A DNA stretch of 64,000 bases from Haliea salexigens DSM 19537 (GCF_000423125.1 NZ_AUHJ01000003.1:62001-126000); one strand, 5' to 3'; shown: positions 48,085-59,021, counted from the stretch's first letter. The notes: generated by a model from the sequence alone, not told the origin. Translations and numbers: made by a program.

Positions 48085-50396
48085 CTGTCGCCGGCCGCAT
48101 CAACCTCATGGTCGTCAGCACTGCCAGTGTGATGGCACTGCTGATCCTTACCGCTACGGGTATACGGGAGTACTTCCTGCTGCGCGATAGCCTGATCAGC
48201 ACCCTGACGACCGAAATCACGCGGGAAACTGCACTGGCCGCCGACCTGCAACTGCGGGAGCGCCGCACGCTGCACAACTTTCTCGAACGCCTGCAAACCC
48301 TGTCGCCCGCCATCAGCTATGTGCGTATTGATACCGTTGACGGCATCGAGGTGGTAGAACAATCCGCCATTGAGGATATTGAAGGCAAACTGCCAGCGCT
48401 GAACGTACTGCGCGGGGGGGCCAGTCACGACAAAACAGGTTTAACAGTACAAGAGGGGCTGCCACCCCCGGATGCGGCGGAGCTGATGGCATCGGTCACC
48501 GGCGGCGAACAGGTGTTGAATGCTTCCATCCCTATTCTGTCGGGCCTGAATCCCCTGCGCGAGGACCTCACGCGGCGCGACTTCGGGGCGTCGCTCGCTC
48601 AGCCGACGGGCAGCCAGTTTGTGGCCGGCTTCGTGCACGTGGGTATCAGCCGCAGCATGCTGCTCGTGTCGCTACTGCCAACGCTCGGCACCATTGCCGG
48701 CATCACCCTGCTCCTGCTGTTGATTGGCAGTCTGATTGTCACACGCTATACGCGCAAACTGACCGGCCCCCTGGCCAAACTCGCGCGCATGGCGGATGAC
48801 ATCACTGCCGGCAACGTGGGCGAACCCTTGACCATAGAGGGCGAGGGCGAAGTCAAGGAAATTGCCAATGTACTGAACGCCATCATCGGCGGTCTGCACA
48901 ATTACAAGACACAGATCGGCGTTGACCACCAGCTGCTGAGCATGAAGGTCGAAGAGCGCACCGCGCAGCTTTCGCAGCGTAACCAGGAACTGAACCAGGC
49001 CGTGCGGCAGGTCACCGAGACCAAAGACCGCCTGCGGCAGATGGCGTATTTCGACAGCCTCACCTCGCTGCCCAACCGGCGCTTGTTTACGGAGCAACTG
49101 GACCTGCTGCTGCGCCTGAGCAAACGCAACAATGAAAAGCTCGCCCTGCTCTTCCTCGACCTGGACAACTTCAAACGCGTCAATGATTCACTGGGCCACA
49201 GTGCAGGCGATGCGCTGTTGAAGGAAGTCGCACGGCGCCTGGCCGCCTGTGTGCGGGAAAGCGACGTGGTCGCACACTTTGTCGACTCGGATTCCCGCAT
49301 TGATGTGTCGCGCCTGGGTGGCGATGAGTTCACTGTGGTACTGAACCAGGTTGAGGATGAACAGGCGGTGCGCACAGTCGCGCAGCGCCTGCTGGATACC
49401 CTGCTGCAGCCCGTGGTGATTGATGACCACGAACTGGTGATTACGCCCTCCATTGGTATCGCCATGGCGCCCGACCATTCCAGCGAACTTGAGGGGCTAT
49501 TGAAAGCAGCCGACACTGCGATGTTCCACGCCAAGTCGCAGGGCAAGAACACCTATGTCGTTTACACGTCGGACATGGACGCCGCCGGCGTTGAGCGCCT
49601 GCGTCTGGAGACGGACCTGCGCAAGGCGCTGGAACGGAACGAGCTGCTATTCCACTATCAACCGCAGGTAGACACACTCACCGGCACGGTGATCGGCGCG
49701 GAGGCCCTGATTCGCTGGCAGCATCCGGAGCAGGGCATGATTCCGCCTTTCCGCTTTATTCCGGTAGCCGAGGAAATTGGCCTGATCGGAGAGCTGGGGA
49801 GCTGGGGTATCCGGCAGGCCTGCCGCGACCTGGTCGACCTGCGCCAACAAGGCTTCACTCTGCCGAAGATCGCCGTGAACGTATCGGCGCTGCAATTCAC
49901 CCGCAACTTTTGCCCAACGGTACGCGAAATACTGCAGACCAGCGGGTTGCCAGCCTCCTCCCTTGAACTGGAGCTCACCGAGAGCATTCTGGTGGAGGAC
50001 AGTGAAACCACGGTGCGCGCACTGCGTGAACTGAAGGCTATGGGCCTGCGGCTCTCGATCGACGATTTCGGCACTGGCTATTCTTCGCTGAGCTACCTGA
50101 GCCGTTTCCCTCTCGACGAACTGAAAATCGACCGCAGCTTTGTGATCGACTTCGACAAGAGTGACAACGATGCCAGCCTCGTGCGGGCCATTATTGCCAT
50201 GGGCCAGTCGATGAACCTGGACTTGGTCGCCGAAGGCGTGGAAACCAGCGAGCAGTTCAACTTCCTGACGGACCAGGGTGCGAATGTTATCCAGGGCTAT
50301 TTGTTCAGCCGCCCGGTAACCGCCGAGGAATTGAAGGCCATGCTGGCGCCGGGCCACTTCCTCGAGCAGATCCGCGAAATCCGCGCGGAACTATGA
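48081..50396 (+). CDS. Membrane GGDEF-EAL cyclic-di-GMP protein
   Basis: 771 residues. TTG start with AAGGGAG 7 nt upstream (48067-48073), overlapping the preceding stop. Helix 1 (residues 10-30), a periplasmic sensor (to about 190), helix 2, HAMP (LTGPLAKLARMADDITAGN), GGDEF (near residue 413) and EAL (AEALIRWQHPEQG near 539, ELTESILVED, DDFGTGYSSLSYL). Both catalytic signatures are intact. An insertion of about 12 residues (HFVDSDSRIDVS) separates the usual VVA from RLGGDEF and removes the standard RxxD inhibitory site. Bifunctional or phosphodiesterase-dominant; not decidable here. Confidence 0.93.
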   Translation: MTVAGRINLMVVSTASVMALLILTATGIREYFLLRDSLISTLTTEITRETALAADLQLRERRTLHNFLERLQTLSPAISYVRIDTVDGIEVVEQSAIEDIEGKLPALNVLRGGASHDKTGLTVQEGLPPPDAAELMASVTGGEQVLNASIPILSGLNPLREDLTRRDFGASLAQPTGSQFVAGFVHVGISRSMLLVSLLPTLGTIAGITLLLLLIGSLIVTRYTRKLTGPLAKLARMADDITAGNVGEPLTIEGEGEVKEIANVLNAIIGGLHNYKTQIGVDHQLLSMKVEERTAQLSQRNQELNQAVRQVTETKDRLRQMAYFDSLTSLPNRRLFTEQLDLLLRLSKRNNEKLALLFLDLDNFKRVNDSLGHSAGDALLKEVARRLAACVRESDVVAHFVDSDSRIDVSRLGGDEFTVVLNQVEDEQAVRTVAQRLLDTLLQPVVIDDHELVITPSIGIAMAPDHSSELEGLLKAADTAMFHAKSQGKNTYVVYTSDMDAAGVERLRLETDLRKALERNELLFHYQPQVDTLTGTVIGAEALIRWQHPEQGMIPPFRFIPVAEEIGLIGELGSWGIRQACRDLVDLRQQGFTLPKIAVNVSALQFTRNFCPTVREILQTSGLPASSLELELTESILVEDSETTVRALRELKAMGLRLSIDDFGTGYSSLSYLSRFPLDELKIDRSFVIDFDKSDNDASLVRAIIAMGQSMNLDLVAEGVETSEQFNFLTDQGANVIQGYLFSRPVTAEELKAMLAPGHFLEQIREIRAEL

Positions 50397-50448
50397 AACG
50401 GTGCAGATCCCGGACACGGCGCAGTTCTCTTAACCGGCGCCGATCGCT

Positions 50449-50721
50449 TCAGGCGTCGCCCTGGTCCTCACCGGACTCAGCACGCTTCAAACGCTGGATG
50501 TTCTCCAGGTTCTGCTTGTAGGCGGCGGCAACTTTTTCGACCCCCGACTCATGCAGGCCACCGGAGTTGCCGGCCACGGAATAGGTGGCATACACCCCGG
50601 AGGCAGTCATCAATGCGGCGGAAACCACTCGCGTGGATACCCCTTCATTCTTCATGGTATTTGCCAGTGCGATAAAACGTTCCATGCACTGTTGATGATT
50701 TTCCGCGTCAGCTGCACTCAT
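50449..50721 (-). CDS. DUF3144 family protein
   Basis: 90 residues, helical, cytoplasmic. CMERFIALANTMKNEGVSTRVVSAALMTASGVYATYSVAGN matches DUF3144 (quoted in parts: CMERFIALANTMKNEG, VVSAALMTASGVYAT). Members are widespread in marine gammaproteobacteria, function unknown. It lies downstream of the amidoligase gene by 84 bp on the same strand and may be the last gene of that operon. Confidence 0.85.
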   Translation of the reverse strand: MSAADAENHQQCMERFIALANTMKNEGVSTRVVSAALMTASGVYATYSVAGNSGGLHESGVEKVAAAYKQNLENIQRLKRAESGEDQGDA

Positions 50722-50805
50722 GGGTCGGCATTCTCCTTAACGTCATTTGCGCCAGTTTAGCACCAGACACGCCCGGCTTCACCGGCGCGCGGCCAGAATC
50801 GCTCC

Positions 50806-51822
50806 TCAACACAATTCCGGTAACAGGAAATCCGCGCTGGACAGGGCCCAGTCGCCAAACAGTCCGCTGCTGAACCCCCCCAGATGTTTGCGATAAGCTT
50901 GCATCGCAGCTTCCAGTCGCGGCGGGTCGCAGGCCAGCGCCTCTACCTGCAGCCAATCGCGCCAGGGCCGCGCGAGCGACCAGCTGGGGTCATCAATCTC
51001 GCAGTTGGGCAGCCGGTAATGCAGCGTAGGCCGCGAAGACACGCGGCCATCCGCAATGGCGTCACGCACACGCGACGCGTCGAGGTGGGCAAACAGGGGC
51101 AACATGTCCAGGGCGCGGTTGCGCGTGGGGTTCGCCGCCAGATAGTCAGCAATCAACTGCGCCTGGTCGGGCGCATAATCGGCTGCGAGCAGTTGGCTCA
51201 CATAGTTTTTGTCGTAGGGATCGATATAGGGCGTGATGCGGCGGCTCAGATTGACCTTGCTGCGCACACGGAGCCAATCGGACAGACAGCAGAACGCGCG
51301 CAGGTAATTCAGAATCGTTGCGGCATCAAGGCCCGGCAGCTCCGGATTCAGGTGCAGGCCAAAGGCATAATGCGGCGCGTCAGCCGTACCGCGGGCACCG
51401 CTGCTCTGCAGTACCCGCAACAACGCACCCAGGCGCCAGAGGTCCGCCATGGCAATGGGGGGGCTCACCACTTCAAACGGCACCAGCTGTTCGGCCGCCA
51501 ATTTGAGCACGCTTTCGCCGAGCATACTCAGTTCGTCAGTGGTATCGCTGACCCGCTCCCGGCCGCGGCGCTTGAGCCAGGCGGAATCGAGCTCGACCTT
51601 GAAGTCGCCGAGATCGGTGTTGCGCACCACACTTTCATAGGGCGAAACGGACTCCAGCTCCCCGCCGAGTTGCTCGCGTATCAATGCCGCGATCTTCTCC
51701 AGCCGAAGCCCCGAGAACTCGAGCTCCACACCCACCCTGCGCGCCGCGCCCTCAGCAGTGAGCGCCTCAGGTGGCATTGGCCACTGCGCAGACCGGTAGT
51801 GGTCATCCAGTGCGGACTTCAT
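50806..51822 (-). CDS. Amidoligase-family enzyme (PF12224)
   Basis: 338 residues from the ATG at 51822, one nucleotide after the RND stop, with AGGAG 9 nt upstream inside the RND gene; an ATG at 51849 is the alternative. RRVGVELEFSGL, FKVELDSAWLKRR, VVSPPIAMADL and YAFGLHLNPELPG are the amidoligase_2 (carboxylate-amine ligase-like) motifs. Such enzymes join amines to carboxylates using ATP, usually beside a glutamine amidotransferase. None is present; instead it is coupled to an efflux pump, which is unusual. Confidence 0.85.
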   Translation of the reverse strand: MKSALDDHYRSAQWPMPPEALTAEGAARRVGVELEFSGLRLEKIAALIREQLGGELESVSPYESVVRNTDLGDFKVELDSAWLKRRGRERVSDTTDELSMLGESVLKLAAEQLVPFEVVSPPIAMADLWRLGALLRVLQSSGARGTADAPHYAFGLHLNPELPGLDAATILNYLRAFCCLSDWLRVRSKVNLSRRITPYIDPYDKNYVSQLLAADYAPDQAQLIADYLAANPTRNRALDMLPLFAHLDASRVRDAIADGRVSSRPTLHYRLPNCEIDDPSWSLARPWRDWLQVEALACDPPRLEAAMQAYRKHLGGFSSGLFGDWALSSADFLLPELC

Positions 51823-51823
51823 G

Positions 51824-54800
51824 TCAATCAACTCCTGCAGATCTCGCAAGACGACGCTGCTGCCACTGCAACACCATCACCGTCAGGGCGGGTAGCAGCG
51901 TCAGGGTAACAGCAGCAGAGCCCAGAATACCAAACATCACAATCACACCTACCCCGCGATAAAGCTCGGTACCGGCGCCCGGCAGCAGCACCAGGGGTGC
52001 GAGGCCGCTGAGCGTGGTAATGGTGGACATGGCAATAGGCCGCAGCCTCGCCTCTACGGCTTCCTGCACCGCCGCAACCACCTCCATACCCGCGTCGGAT
52101 ACATTGGCGACCGCACGGTCGACAATAAGGATGGGATTGTTGACCACCGTGCCCATCAAGATCAGGAAGCCAAGCATGGAGATCATGTCAAATGGCTGCA
52201 CAATTTCCGCGAGCCCGAACAGCGGCAACCAGCCGCCCACCACATTCAGCAGCCACAGGCCAACCATGCCACCAGCAATACCCAGTGGAATCGACGTCAT
52301 GATCAACAGGGGATACCCCCAATGGCTGAATATTGCCACCAGCAGCAGGTAGACGATGAGCAGCGCCACCAGGTAATTGCTCAACAGCGAGGCACGGGTT
52401 GCATCAAGCTGGTCCGCAGCGCCGGAGATCGCCAGGCTCACACCGGCGGGCACTTCACCCGCAGCCGTCAGGGCATCCACCACCTCTTCTCGGACAATGG
52501 CGACCCCGGTTTCCAACGGCACCGACCTCGGGGGGATGATGTTCAGTGTGACCGTGCGCCGGCCATTGACTCGCCGCACCTGTGCGGTGTCCACCGTCTC
52601 GGTGATCGTTGCCAGGGAGCCCAGGGGAACCACCGTTCCCACCGGGGTGTAGACGGGCAGATGAGGCAGCGCGTCGAGTGAGCCCGACTGCCCGGCGTCG
52701 CTGTAGAGGTAAATATCCACCTTGTCATCGGCGAGAAAGAACTCATCGATGTAGCTGCCATCGGTCAATGCCGCAACGGTGAAGCCTATCGCCTCCGCAT
52801 CGAGTCCCAGTTCGGCAGCGCGCTCCCAGTCCGGGTGCACCTCAACCAGCGGCTGGGCCAGGGTCAGCGACGACGGCCGGCTCTGGATGCGCGGGTTTTC
52901 GAAAGCCGCCTCAGCACGCCGGTACGCGGCCAGCGCCACCCTGTAGATATCGGTCAACTCGGCCCCGGAGACATCCAGATTCACGCTGCGCGTGCCCCCG
53001 TCGTTGCTGGTGATAATGGAGCCTCGCGCCGCGAAGGCGCGCATGCCCGGGTAGCGCTCAAATGCGGTGCTGAGCGCGTCCATCAGAGCATCCACCTCGG
53101 CGGCGTTGAGCGGTTCGGCAATGATGCGCAACTGGTCCGGCGCCACGCGCATATTAATGTAAGCAAGTGCCGGCATGCTGGTTTCACCGCGGGCGAACGC
53201 ATCCGGGTCGGCATCCACATACGGCAACAAGGCAGTGCGTACTTCCTCGGCGATCTCCGCCATGGCATCGAGGTTGTAGCCCGGGGGCGCACTCATCAGG
53301 GCAAAAACTTTCGGCTCTTCGCCCTCGGGAAGGTACTCGGCGGCGGGCGTCAGCGTGATAACTGCCAGGGAACTGGCAGCGACCACCAAAACAACACAAC
53401 CCACCCGGCGGCCGGCGGTCGCAAGCAACCAGGCAACCCCCTGCAACGTCTTGTCCCGCAAGCGCGGTCGCGATGTCGGCACCGCACCCTCGCGCCCAAG
53501 GGTCAGGCGCGCCGCTGCGGCCGGCAACACGGTGATGGCCACCAGCATGGAGGCCAGAATGGCCGCGGATATCGCGATGGCCACATCCGAATACAACTGA
53601 CCGGCTTCCTCCTCCACAAACATGACCGGAATGAACACCAGGATCGTGGTTGCGGTGGAGGCAAACACAGCGGGCCACACCTGGCGCACCCCGTCGACCG
53701 CAGCACGCAGGCGGGACGCACCGCGCCGACGCTCCAGGGCGATGCTCTCCAGCACAACAATGCTGTTGTCCAGGGTCATGCCAATGGCAAAGGCGATACC
53801 TGCCAGGGAGATGACATTGACGGTGCGCCCCGCCAGTAGAAGACCGAGAAAGGCCACAATGATGCACAGGGGCACGCCCATCACGCCCACCAGCGTGGCG
53901 CGGGCAGAGCGCAAGAACAGGTACATGACCAGGGTGGCAAACAACGCCCCCAGAATGAGGTTCTGCCAGACGTTACGTACCGAATCCTGAACATAACGTA
54001 CGTCATCGGAGACCGGCACCATCTGCAATCCCGCCGGCTCAAGTACCTCTTGATTGACGGCGTCGAGCTCCGCCAGCATCGCGCGCTTGATGGCAATGAC
54101 GTTGGAACCGGACTCGCGGCGCACAGACAGGAAGATGTTGGTCTGGTCATTGAAAAACGACAGGGTGCGGGATTCAAAACTGCCCAGTGTCACGTCCGCC
54201 ACATCGCTCAAACGAGTAATCGCATCCCCGCGACGCAACAGAATCAGCTGTTCCAGAGAGGCCTGGTCCGCGAAGCGGCCCACGGTGCGCAACAGGTACT
54301 CCCGCTTGCCCGACTGCACATCGCCGGCGGAGCGATCGCGGTTGCGGGAACGCACGGCATTGCGCACGTCAGTCAGCGTCAGGCCACGCTGTGCCAAGCG
54401 GGCCGGGTCGATCAAAATCTGGATCTGCCGTTCAGCGCCCCCGCCAAGGCTCACTTCGGAAACGCCGGGCACCCGGGCCATGCGCGGCTTCACCGCATCC
54501 TCGATAAAATCCAGTGCCAGGTTCACATCCACCTGGCGCGGGTTACCCGCCAGCGGCGTTATACTGAAAAACATGAAGGCATTGGCCGAGAACGAATTGG
54601 CAAAAATGCGCGGCTCGTCGACGTTTTCCGGGTAGTCCGGCACCTGGCTGAGCGCGTTGCTGACCCGAATCAGCATTTCCGTGATATCGGTGCCAAAGGG
54701 AAATTCCAGCTCGATTTCCGCGCGGCCGGCGCGTGCGGTCGCCACAATGCGCGACAGGCTGGGGAGGTTGCGCAGGTACTCCTCCTGCTCGATGAGAATC

Positions 54801-55000
54801 TCTTTCTCCACATCCTGGGGCGTGGCGCCGGGCCAGGTGGTGCGCACACTGATCACGCGCACATCGAGATCCGGAATCATCTGTACGGGTATACGCAGCG
54901 CCGCAATAATACCCACGACCGTCACGATCAGGGCGATAACGGTCACCAGTGTGCCCCGGCCGACGATACGCTCGAAAACGCCGGCTGAACCCTGCGTCAT
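51824..55000 (-). CDS. RND efflux transporter, permease subunit
   Basis: 1058 residues, 12 membrane helices and two large periplasmic loops as in AcrB/MexB relatives. RIPVQMIPDLDVRVISVRTTWPG (in parts: IPDLDVRVISV) at the first loop, GIAFAIGMTLDNSIVVLESI in helix 4 with the proton-relay Asp, and LGFLILMGTVVNNPILIVDR in helix 10. ATG overlaps the adaptor stop (ATGA). It forms a pump with the adaptor upstream; an outer-membrane TolC partner is not in the window. Substrate unknown. Confidence 0.93.
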   Translation of the reverse strand: MTQGSAGVFERIVGRGTLVTVIALIVTVVGIIAALRIPVQMIPDLDVRVISVRTTWPGATPQDVEKEILIEQEEYLRNLPSLSRIVATARAGRAEIELEFPFGTDITEMLIRVSNALSQVPDYPENVDEPRIFANSFSANAFMFFSITPLAGNPRQVDVNLALDFIEDAVKPRMARVPGVSEVSLGGGAERQIQILIDPARLAQRGLTLTDVRNAVRSRNRDRSAGDVQSGKREYLLRTVGRFADQASLEQLILLRRGDAITRLSDVADVTLGSFESRTLSFFNDQTNIFLSVRRESGSNVIAIKRAMLAELDAVNQEVLEPAGLQMVPVSDDVRYVQDSVRNVWQNLILGALFATLVMYLFLRSARATLVGVMGVPLCIIVAFLGLLLAGRTVNVISLAGIAFAIGMTLDNSIVVLESIALERRRGASRLRAAVDGVRQVWPAVFASTATTILVFIPVMFVEEEAGQLYSDVAIAISAAILASMLVAITVLPAAAARLTLGREGAVPTSRPRLRDKTLQGVAWLLATAGRRVGCVVLVVAASSLAVITLTPAAEYLPEGEEPKVFALMSAPPGYNLDAMAEIAEEVRTALLPYVDADPDAFARGETSMPALAYINMRVAPDQLRIIAEPLNAAEVDALMDALSTAFERYPGMRAFAARGSIITSNDGGTRSVNLDVSGAELTDIYRVALAAYRRAEAAFENPRIQSRPSSLTLAQPLVEVHPDWERAAELGLDAEAIGFTVAALTDGSYIDEFFLADDKVDIYLYSDAGQSGSLDALPHLPVYTPVGTVVPLGSLATITETVDTAQVRRVNGRRTVTLNIIPPRSVPLETGVAIVREEVVDALTAAGEVPAGVSLAISGAADQLDATRASLLSNYLVALLIVYLLLVAIFSHWGYPLLIMTSIPLGIAGGMVGLWLLNVVGGWLPLFGLAEIVQPFDMISMLGFLILMGTVVNNPILIVDRAVANVSDAGMEVVAAVQEAVEARLRPIAMSTITTLSGLAPLVLLPGAGTELYRGVGVIVMFGILGSAAVTLTLLPALTVMVLQWQQRRLARSAGVD

Positions 55001-56094
55001 GGCGTGTCTCCCGTGGGTGCAAGCACCAGGCCGGGTTGCAAGGCTTCATTGCCTCGCACTACCACCTGCTCGTTTACCGTCAATCCCTGAGTGATTTCGA
55101 TTTGGCCGGCGAACGCGAGGCCGGTGGTCACCGTATTCTCCCGTGCCACAAGCGCCCCGCCCTCGGGCTTGGCCGTCCACACCACAACCCGCCCGTCCGG
55201 GTAGCGAACGAGCGCGTCGCGTGGCACTGAAATACCCTTGCGTCCAGTGGCGAGGGCCAGACGCGCACTGACCGACATTCCGGGCAACAAGGCATCACGT
55301 GCACTGTCGGCCGGTGCGATGCGCAAGAGGAAGGTACGCGCCGCCGTATCAGTAACCGGCACCAGGCTGGCCACCGTACCGGTGAATTCCTGTGCCGGCC
55401 TGGCCGCCGTGGTAAAGGTCATGGGGGCGCCCTCCTGCAGGGAGGCCAGATAGTCTTCCGGTACGGCAAAATCCAGGCGCAGGTCTTCGAGACCAACCAG
55501 ATCGAAGACCGCCTGGCCCGGCGTCAGCCATTCACCGCGCTCGGCGCGGCGCAGGCTGATCACGCCGGCAAAAGGAGCGCGCAGCGTATGCCGGGCCAAC
55601 AGCGCCTGCGCCAGCGAAGCCTCGGCGGTGACCTGCTGCAGTGTCGCCCGCGCAGCATCGCGGTCGGCGACCAATTCCCGCACCGTGGTTTCGGCAATGC
55701 TCCGTTGCGGCAGTAGTGTCTGCGCCTCCTGCAGTCGCCGCTGGGCATCCCGCGCGCGCACCTCTGCCTGCGCCACCTGGGCCTGGGCGGCCGCGTGACG
55801 CAATTGGGCAAGCTCGGCGTCCATGCGCAACAGGACATCCCCCGCCGCCACCTGCGCCCCGGTATCAACTACGATATCAGCCACCAGGCCTGCCGCTGCC
55901 ACCGACAGGCTGGCATCATGCTGCGCCGTGACCGTTCCGGTCAGGCGCAGCTCGCGCAGGATATCCGTGGTCTCGACAGTTGCCAGCCCCACACGAACCC
56001 CGGTATCCGCCGCGCACACACCCGCCAGGAACCAGAGCAATAGCGCCCAGCTGCCGGTGCGTCCCGCCATTGCCCATCGCGTAAAATAATGCAC
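54997..56094 (-). CDS. RND efflux periplasmic adaptor (membrane fusion protein)
   Basis: 365 residues from the GTG at 56094 (AGAGGAG 5 nt upstream; an ATG at 56070 is the alternative and lacks a site). Signal peptide (SWALLLWFLAGVCA). Lipoyl domain (ASLSVAAAGLVADIVVDTG), alpha-hairpin (RLQEAQTLLPQRSIAETTV), beta-barrel domain and C-terminal VPRDALVRYPDGRVVVW. This adaptor bridges the RND permease to the outer membrane. First gene of the adaptor-pump-amidoligase operon, divergent from acnA. Confidence 0.9.
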   Translation of the reverse strand: MHYFTRWAMAGRTGSWALLLWFLAGVCAADTGVRVGLATVETTDILRELRLTGTVTAQHDASLSVAAAGLVADIVVDTGAQVAAGDVLLRMDAELAQLRHAAAQAQVAQAEVRARDAQRRLQEAQTLLPQRSIAETTVRELVADRDAARATLQQVTAEASLAQALLARHTLRAPFAGVISLRRAERGEWLTPGQAVFDLVGLEDLRLDFAVPEDYLASLQEGAPMTFTTAARPAQEFTGTVASLVPVTDTAARTFLLRIAPADSARDALLPGMSVSARLALATGRKGISVPRDALVRYPDGRVVVWTAKPEGGALVARENTVTTGLAFAGQIEITQGLTVNEQVVVRGNEALQPGLVLAPTGDTP

Positions 56095-56270
56095 CCGGTC
56101 TCCTCTTACTCGTTGAATGTTGGCATCGCCGCAATGGCGGCGTTGCTGATCATACAAGCTTACGCAAACCCCGCCGGATCGTCTCAAACTGCCAGACGCG
56201 CCGACCTGTGCTAGGGTAACTGAACGGGACACAGGGTTCCCGCTTGTTCACTCGAATGAGAGGCATCAGC

Positions 56271-59006
56271 ATGAGTACAAAATACCGCAGGGAACAGTCC
56301 CTGGATGTGAACGGCACACGCTATACCATCTTTCCACTGGATGGCGCCGGCGGAGACACACAAACCCTCCCCTATTCCCTCAAGCTGCTGCTGGAAAACC
56401 TCCTGCGCCATGGCAACGAACCCTACGTCACCGACGCCGATATAGAGGCTCTGACCCAATGGGACCCCGATGCAACACCCAGCCAGGAGATCGCATTCGT
56501 GCCCGCCCGGGTGCTGTTGCAGGATTTCACCGGTGTGCCGGCTATCGTGGACCTTGCCGTCATGCGCGATGCCATGGTGGATCTTGGCGGCGAACCGGGC
56601 AAGATCAACCCGCTATCACCCGTCGAACTGGTCATCGACCACTCTGTCATGGTCGACTATTTTGGTGGTGAGGACTCCCTGGAGCGCAATACGGCGGTTG
56701 AAATCGAGCGCAACCGGGAACGCTACCAGTTCCTGCGCTGGGGACAGGAAGCCTTCGACAACTTCAAGGTAGTGCCGCCCGGTACGGGCATTGTGCATCA
56801 GGTCAACCTCGAGTTCCTGGCACGCGGCGTGTTCAGTGCCGAACAGGACGGCCAGACCCTGGCGTACCCGGATACACTGGTCGGCACCGATTCGCACACC
56901 ACCATGATCAACGGCCTCGGCGTGCTCGGCTGGGGTGTGGGTGGCATTGAAGCCGAGGCCGCCATGCTCGGCCAGCCGGTGACGATGCTGATTCCGGAGG
57001 TGGTTGGATTTCGCTTGCAGGGCCAGCTGCCCGAAGGGGCAACCGCTACCGACCTGGTGCTCACCGTCACCGAACAACTGCGCAAGCACGGCGTGGTCGG
57101 CAAATTTGTCGAGTTCTTTGGCCCCGGCCTCGTCCATTTAAGCCTGGCGGATCGCGCCACCATCGCCAACATGGCACCCGAGTATGGCGCTACCTGCGGC
57201 ATCTTCCCGGTCGATGAGGAAACCGTGAAGTATTTGCGCCTCACCGGGCGCAGCGAGGAGCAACTGAACCTGGTCGAGCGCTACATGAAAGCCATGGGGC
57301 TCTGGCACGACGCGAATAGCGTGGAAGCCCGCTACAGTGCCACACTCACGCTGGACCTGGGCGACGTTGAACCCTGCATTGCCGGCCCGAAAAGACCTCA
57401 GGACCGGGTGCCCGTAAACAAGGCCAAGCAGGCGTTTACGCAGGTGCTGCGGGAATTCCAGGAACTCACCGTGGTATCGGAGGATGAAGGCGGCTGGGAG
57501 CAGGAAGGTGGCACGGTCAACGGCGAGGAGGCCACTGCCCTGAACGGCATTACCGTGCAGCGCGGCGGGAAATCATTCCAGCTGCAGCACGGTGCCGTGG
57601 TCATTGCGGCCATCACCAGTTGCACCAACACCTCCAACCCCGCCGTGCTCGTTGCGGCCGGTCTCGTTGCACGCAAGGCCCGGGCGCTGGGCCTGCGCTC
57701 CCGCCCCTGGGTAAAGACCAGCCTCGCGCCCGGCTCCAAAGTCGTCACTGAGTATCTGGAAAAGACCGGACTCATGGACGACCTGGAGGCCCTCGGCTTC
57801 TACCTCGTGGGGTACGGCTGTACCACCTGCATCGGCAATTCGGGGCCACTGCCGGACGACATCAGCGCCGCCATCGCCAAGGGCAACCTGCTGGTAACTT
57901 CGGTGCTGTCCGGCAACCGCAATTTCGAAGGCCGCATACACCAGGATGTGCGTGCCAACTACCTGGCTTCGCCGCCGCTGGTGGTCGCCTATGCACTGGC
58001 CGGCAACATGGATGTCGATCTGTTCAACGATGCGCTGGGTGAGGATGCCGACGGCAACCCGGTGACGCTTGCCGATCTGTGGCCGAGCAATGCAGAAATT
58101 CGCGAGATTGTCGACGGTGCCGTCAACGCGGGGATGTTCAGAGAGAAATATGCCGACGTCTACAGCGGCAACACGATCTGGAATGACCTCCCCGTGGCCG
58201 ACAGCGAGCGCTATCCCTGGCCGGAATCCAGTTACGTGCGCAAACCCACATTTTTTGACGGGATGCCACCGCAAGCGGCTGACGTACAGGCTATAAATGA
58301 GGCCCGCTGCCTGGTGATGGTGGGCGACAGCGTCACCACCGATCACATCTCACCGGCGGGCGCCATCGCGCCGGACAGCCCCGCCGGCCAGTACCTGCAG
58401 GACCGCGATATTGCGGTGGATGATTTCAACTCCTACGGCTCTCGCCGCGGCAATCACGAGGTGATGATGCGCGGCACGTTCGCCAATATCCGGCTGCGCA
58501 ACGTGCTGGCGCCGGGCACCGAGGGCAGCTGGACCACCTGCTTCCTCAACGGCGAGCAAATGTCCATTTTCGAGGCCGCGGAGCTCTACCGCGAAGAAGG
58601 CGTCCCACTGCTGGTTCTCGCCGGCAAGGAATACGGCACGGGGTCGTCTCGGGACTGGGCGGCGAAAGGGCCATCGCTGCTGGGCGTACGCGTAGTCATT
58701 GCCGAGAGCTTCGAGCGTATTCACCGCTCCAACCTGGTAGGCATGGGCATACTGCCATTACAGTTCAGTGAAGGGGAGAACGCCGAAACGCTGGGGCTTA
58801 CGGGCGAGGAGAAATTCAGCATCGCCGCGGTCGAGCCCGGACAGAAACACGTTACCGTGAAGGTGCGCAGTACAGACGGCAAGGAGAACGAATTCCGGGC
58901 TCTCATCCGCATCGACACACCCAATGAATTCAGCTATTACCGCCACGGCGGCATCCTGCACTACGTCCTGCGCCGGCTAGCCGGCACGGCCGCAAAGGAA
59001 GAGTGA
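56271..59006 (+). CDS. acnA: Aconitate hydratase A
   Basis: 911 residues from the ATG at 56271 (GAGAGG upstream; an in-frame codon at 56244 is unsupported). Iron-sulfur ligands: SCTNTSNP (Cys near residue 449) and GYGCTTCIG (near 515 and 518). Further AcnA/IRP1-type motifs are [20 protein letters not shown] and [14 protein letters not shown] in the swivel domain. It interconverts citrate and isocitrate in the TCA cycle, cytoplasmic. Length agrees with AcnA (about 890-910). Divergent from the efflux operon. Confidence 0.96.
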   Translation: MSTKYRREQSLDVNGTRYTIFPLDGAGGDTQTLPYSLKLLLENLLRHGNEPYVTDADIEALTQWDPDATPSQEIAFVPARVLLQDFTGVPAIVDLAVMRDAMVDLGGEPGKINPLSPVELVIDHSVMVDYFGGEDSLERNTAVEIERNRERYQFLRWGQEAFDNFKVVPPGTGIVHQVNLEFLARGVFSAEQDGQTLAYPDTLVGTDSHTTMINGLGVLGWGVGGIEAEAAMLGQPVTMLIPEVVGFRLQGQLPEGATATDLVLTVTEQLRKHGVVGKFVEFFGPGLVHLSLADRATIANMAPEYGATCGIFPVDEETVKYLRLTGRSEEQLNLVERYMKAMGLWHDANSVEARYSATLTLDLGDVEPCIAGPKRPQDRVPVNKAKQAFTQVLREFQELTVVSEDEGGWEQEGGTVNGEEATALNGITVQRGGKSFQLQHGAVVIAAITSCTNTSNPAVLVAAGLVARKARALGLRSRPWVKTSLAPGSKVVTEYLEKTGLMDDLEALGFYLVGYGCTTCIGNSGPLPDDISAAIAKGNLLVTSVLSGNRNFEGRIHQDVRANYLASPPLVVAYALAGNMDVDLFNDALGEDADGNPVTLADLWPSNAEIREIVDGAVNAGMFREKYADVYSGNTIWNDLPVADSERYPWPESSYVRKPTFFDGMPPQAADVQAINEARCLVMVGDSVTTDHISPAGAIAPDSPAGQYLQDRDIAVDDFNSYGSRRGNHEVMMRGTFANIRLRNVLAPGTEGSWTTCFLNGEQMSIFEAAELYREEGVPLLVLAGKEYGTGSSRDWAAKGPSLLGVRVVIAESFERIHRSNLVGMGILPLQFSEGENAETLGLTGEEKFSIAAVEPGQKHVTVKVRSTDGKENEFRALIRIDTPNEFSYYRHGGILHYVLRRLAGTAAKEE

Positions 59007-59021
59007 GACGCAGGAAATAGC

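Noticed and set aside
50884-51909. 341-codon plus-strand frame
   Set aside because: It is antisense to the amidoligase gene, whose motifs and ribosome-binding site are convincing.
52835-53839. 334-codon plus-strand frame
   Set aside because: It is antisense to the RND permease; composition is His/Gly/Arg-rich with no recognisable domain.
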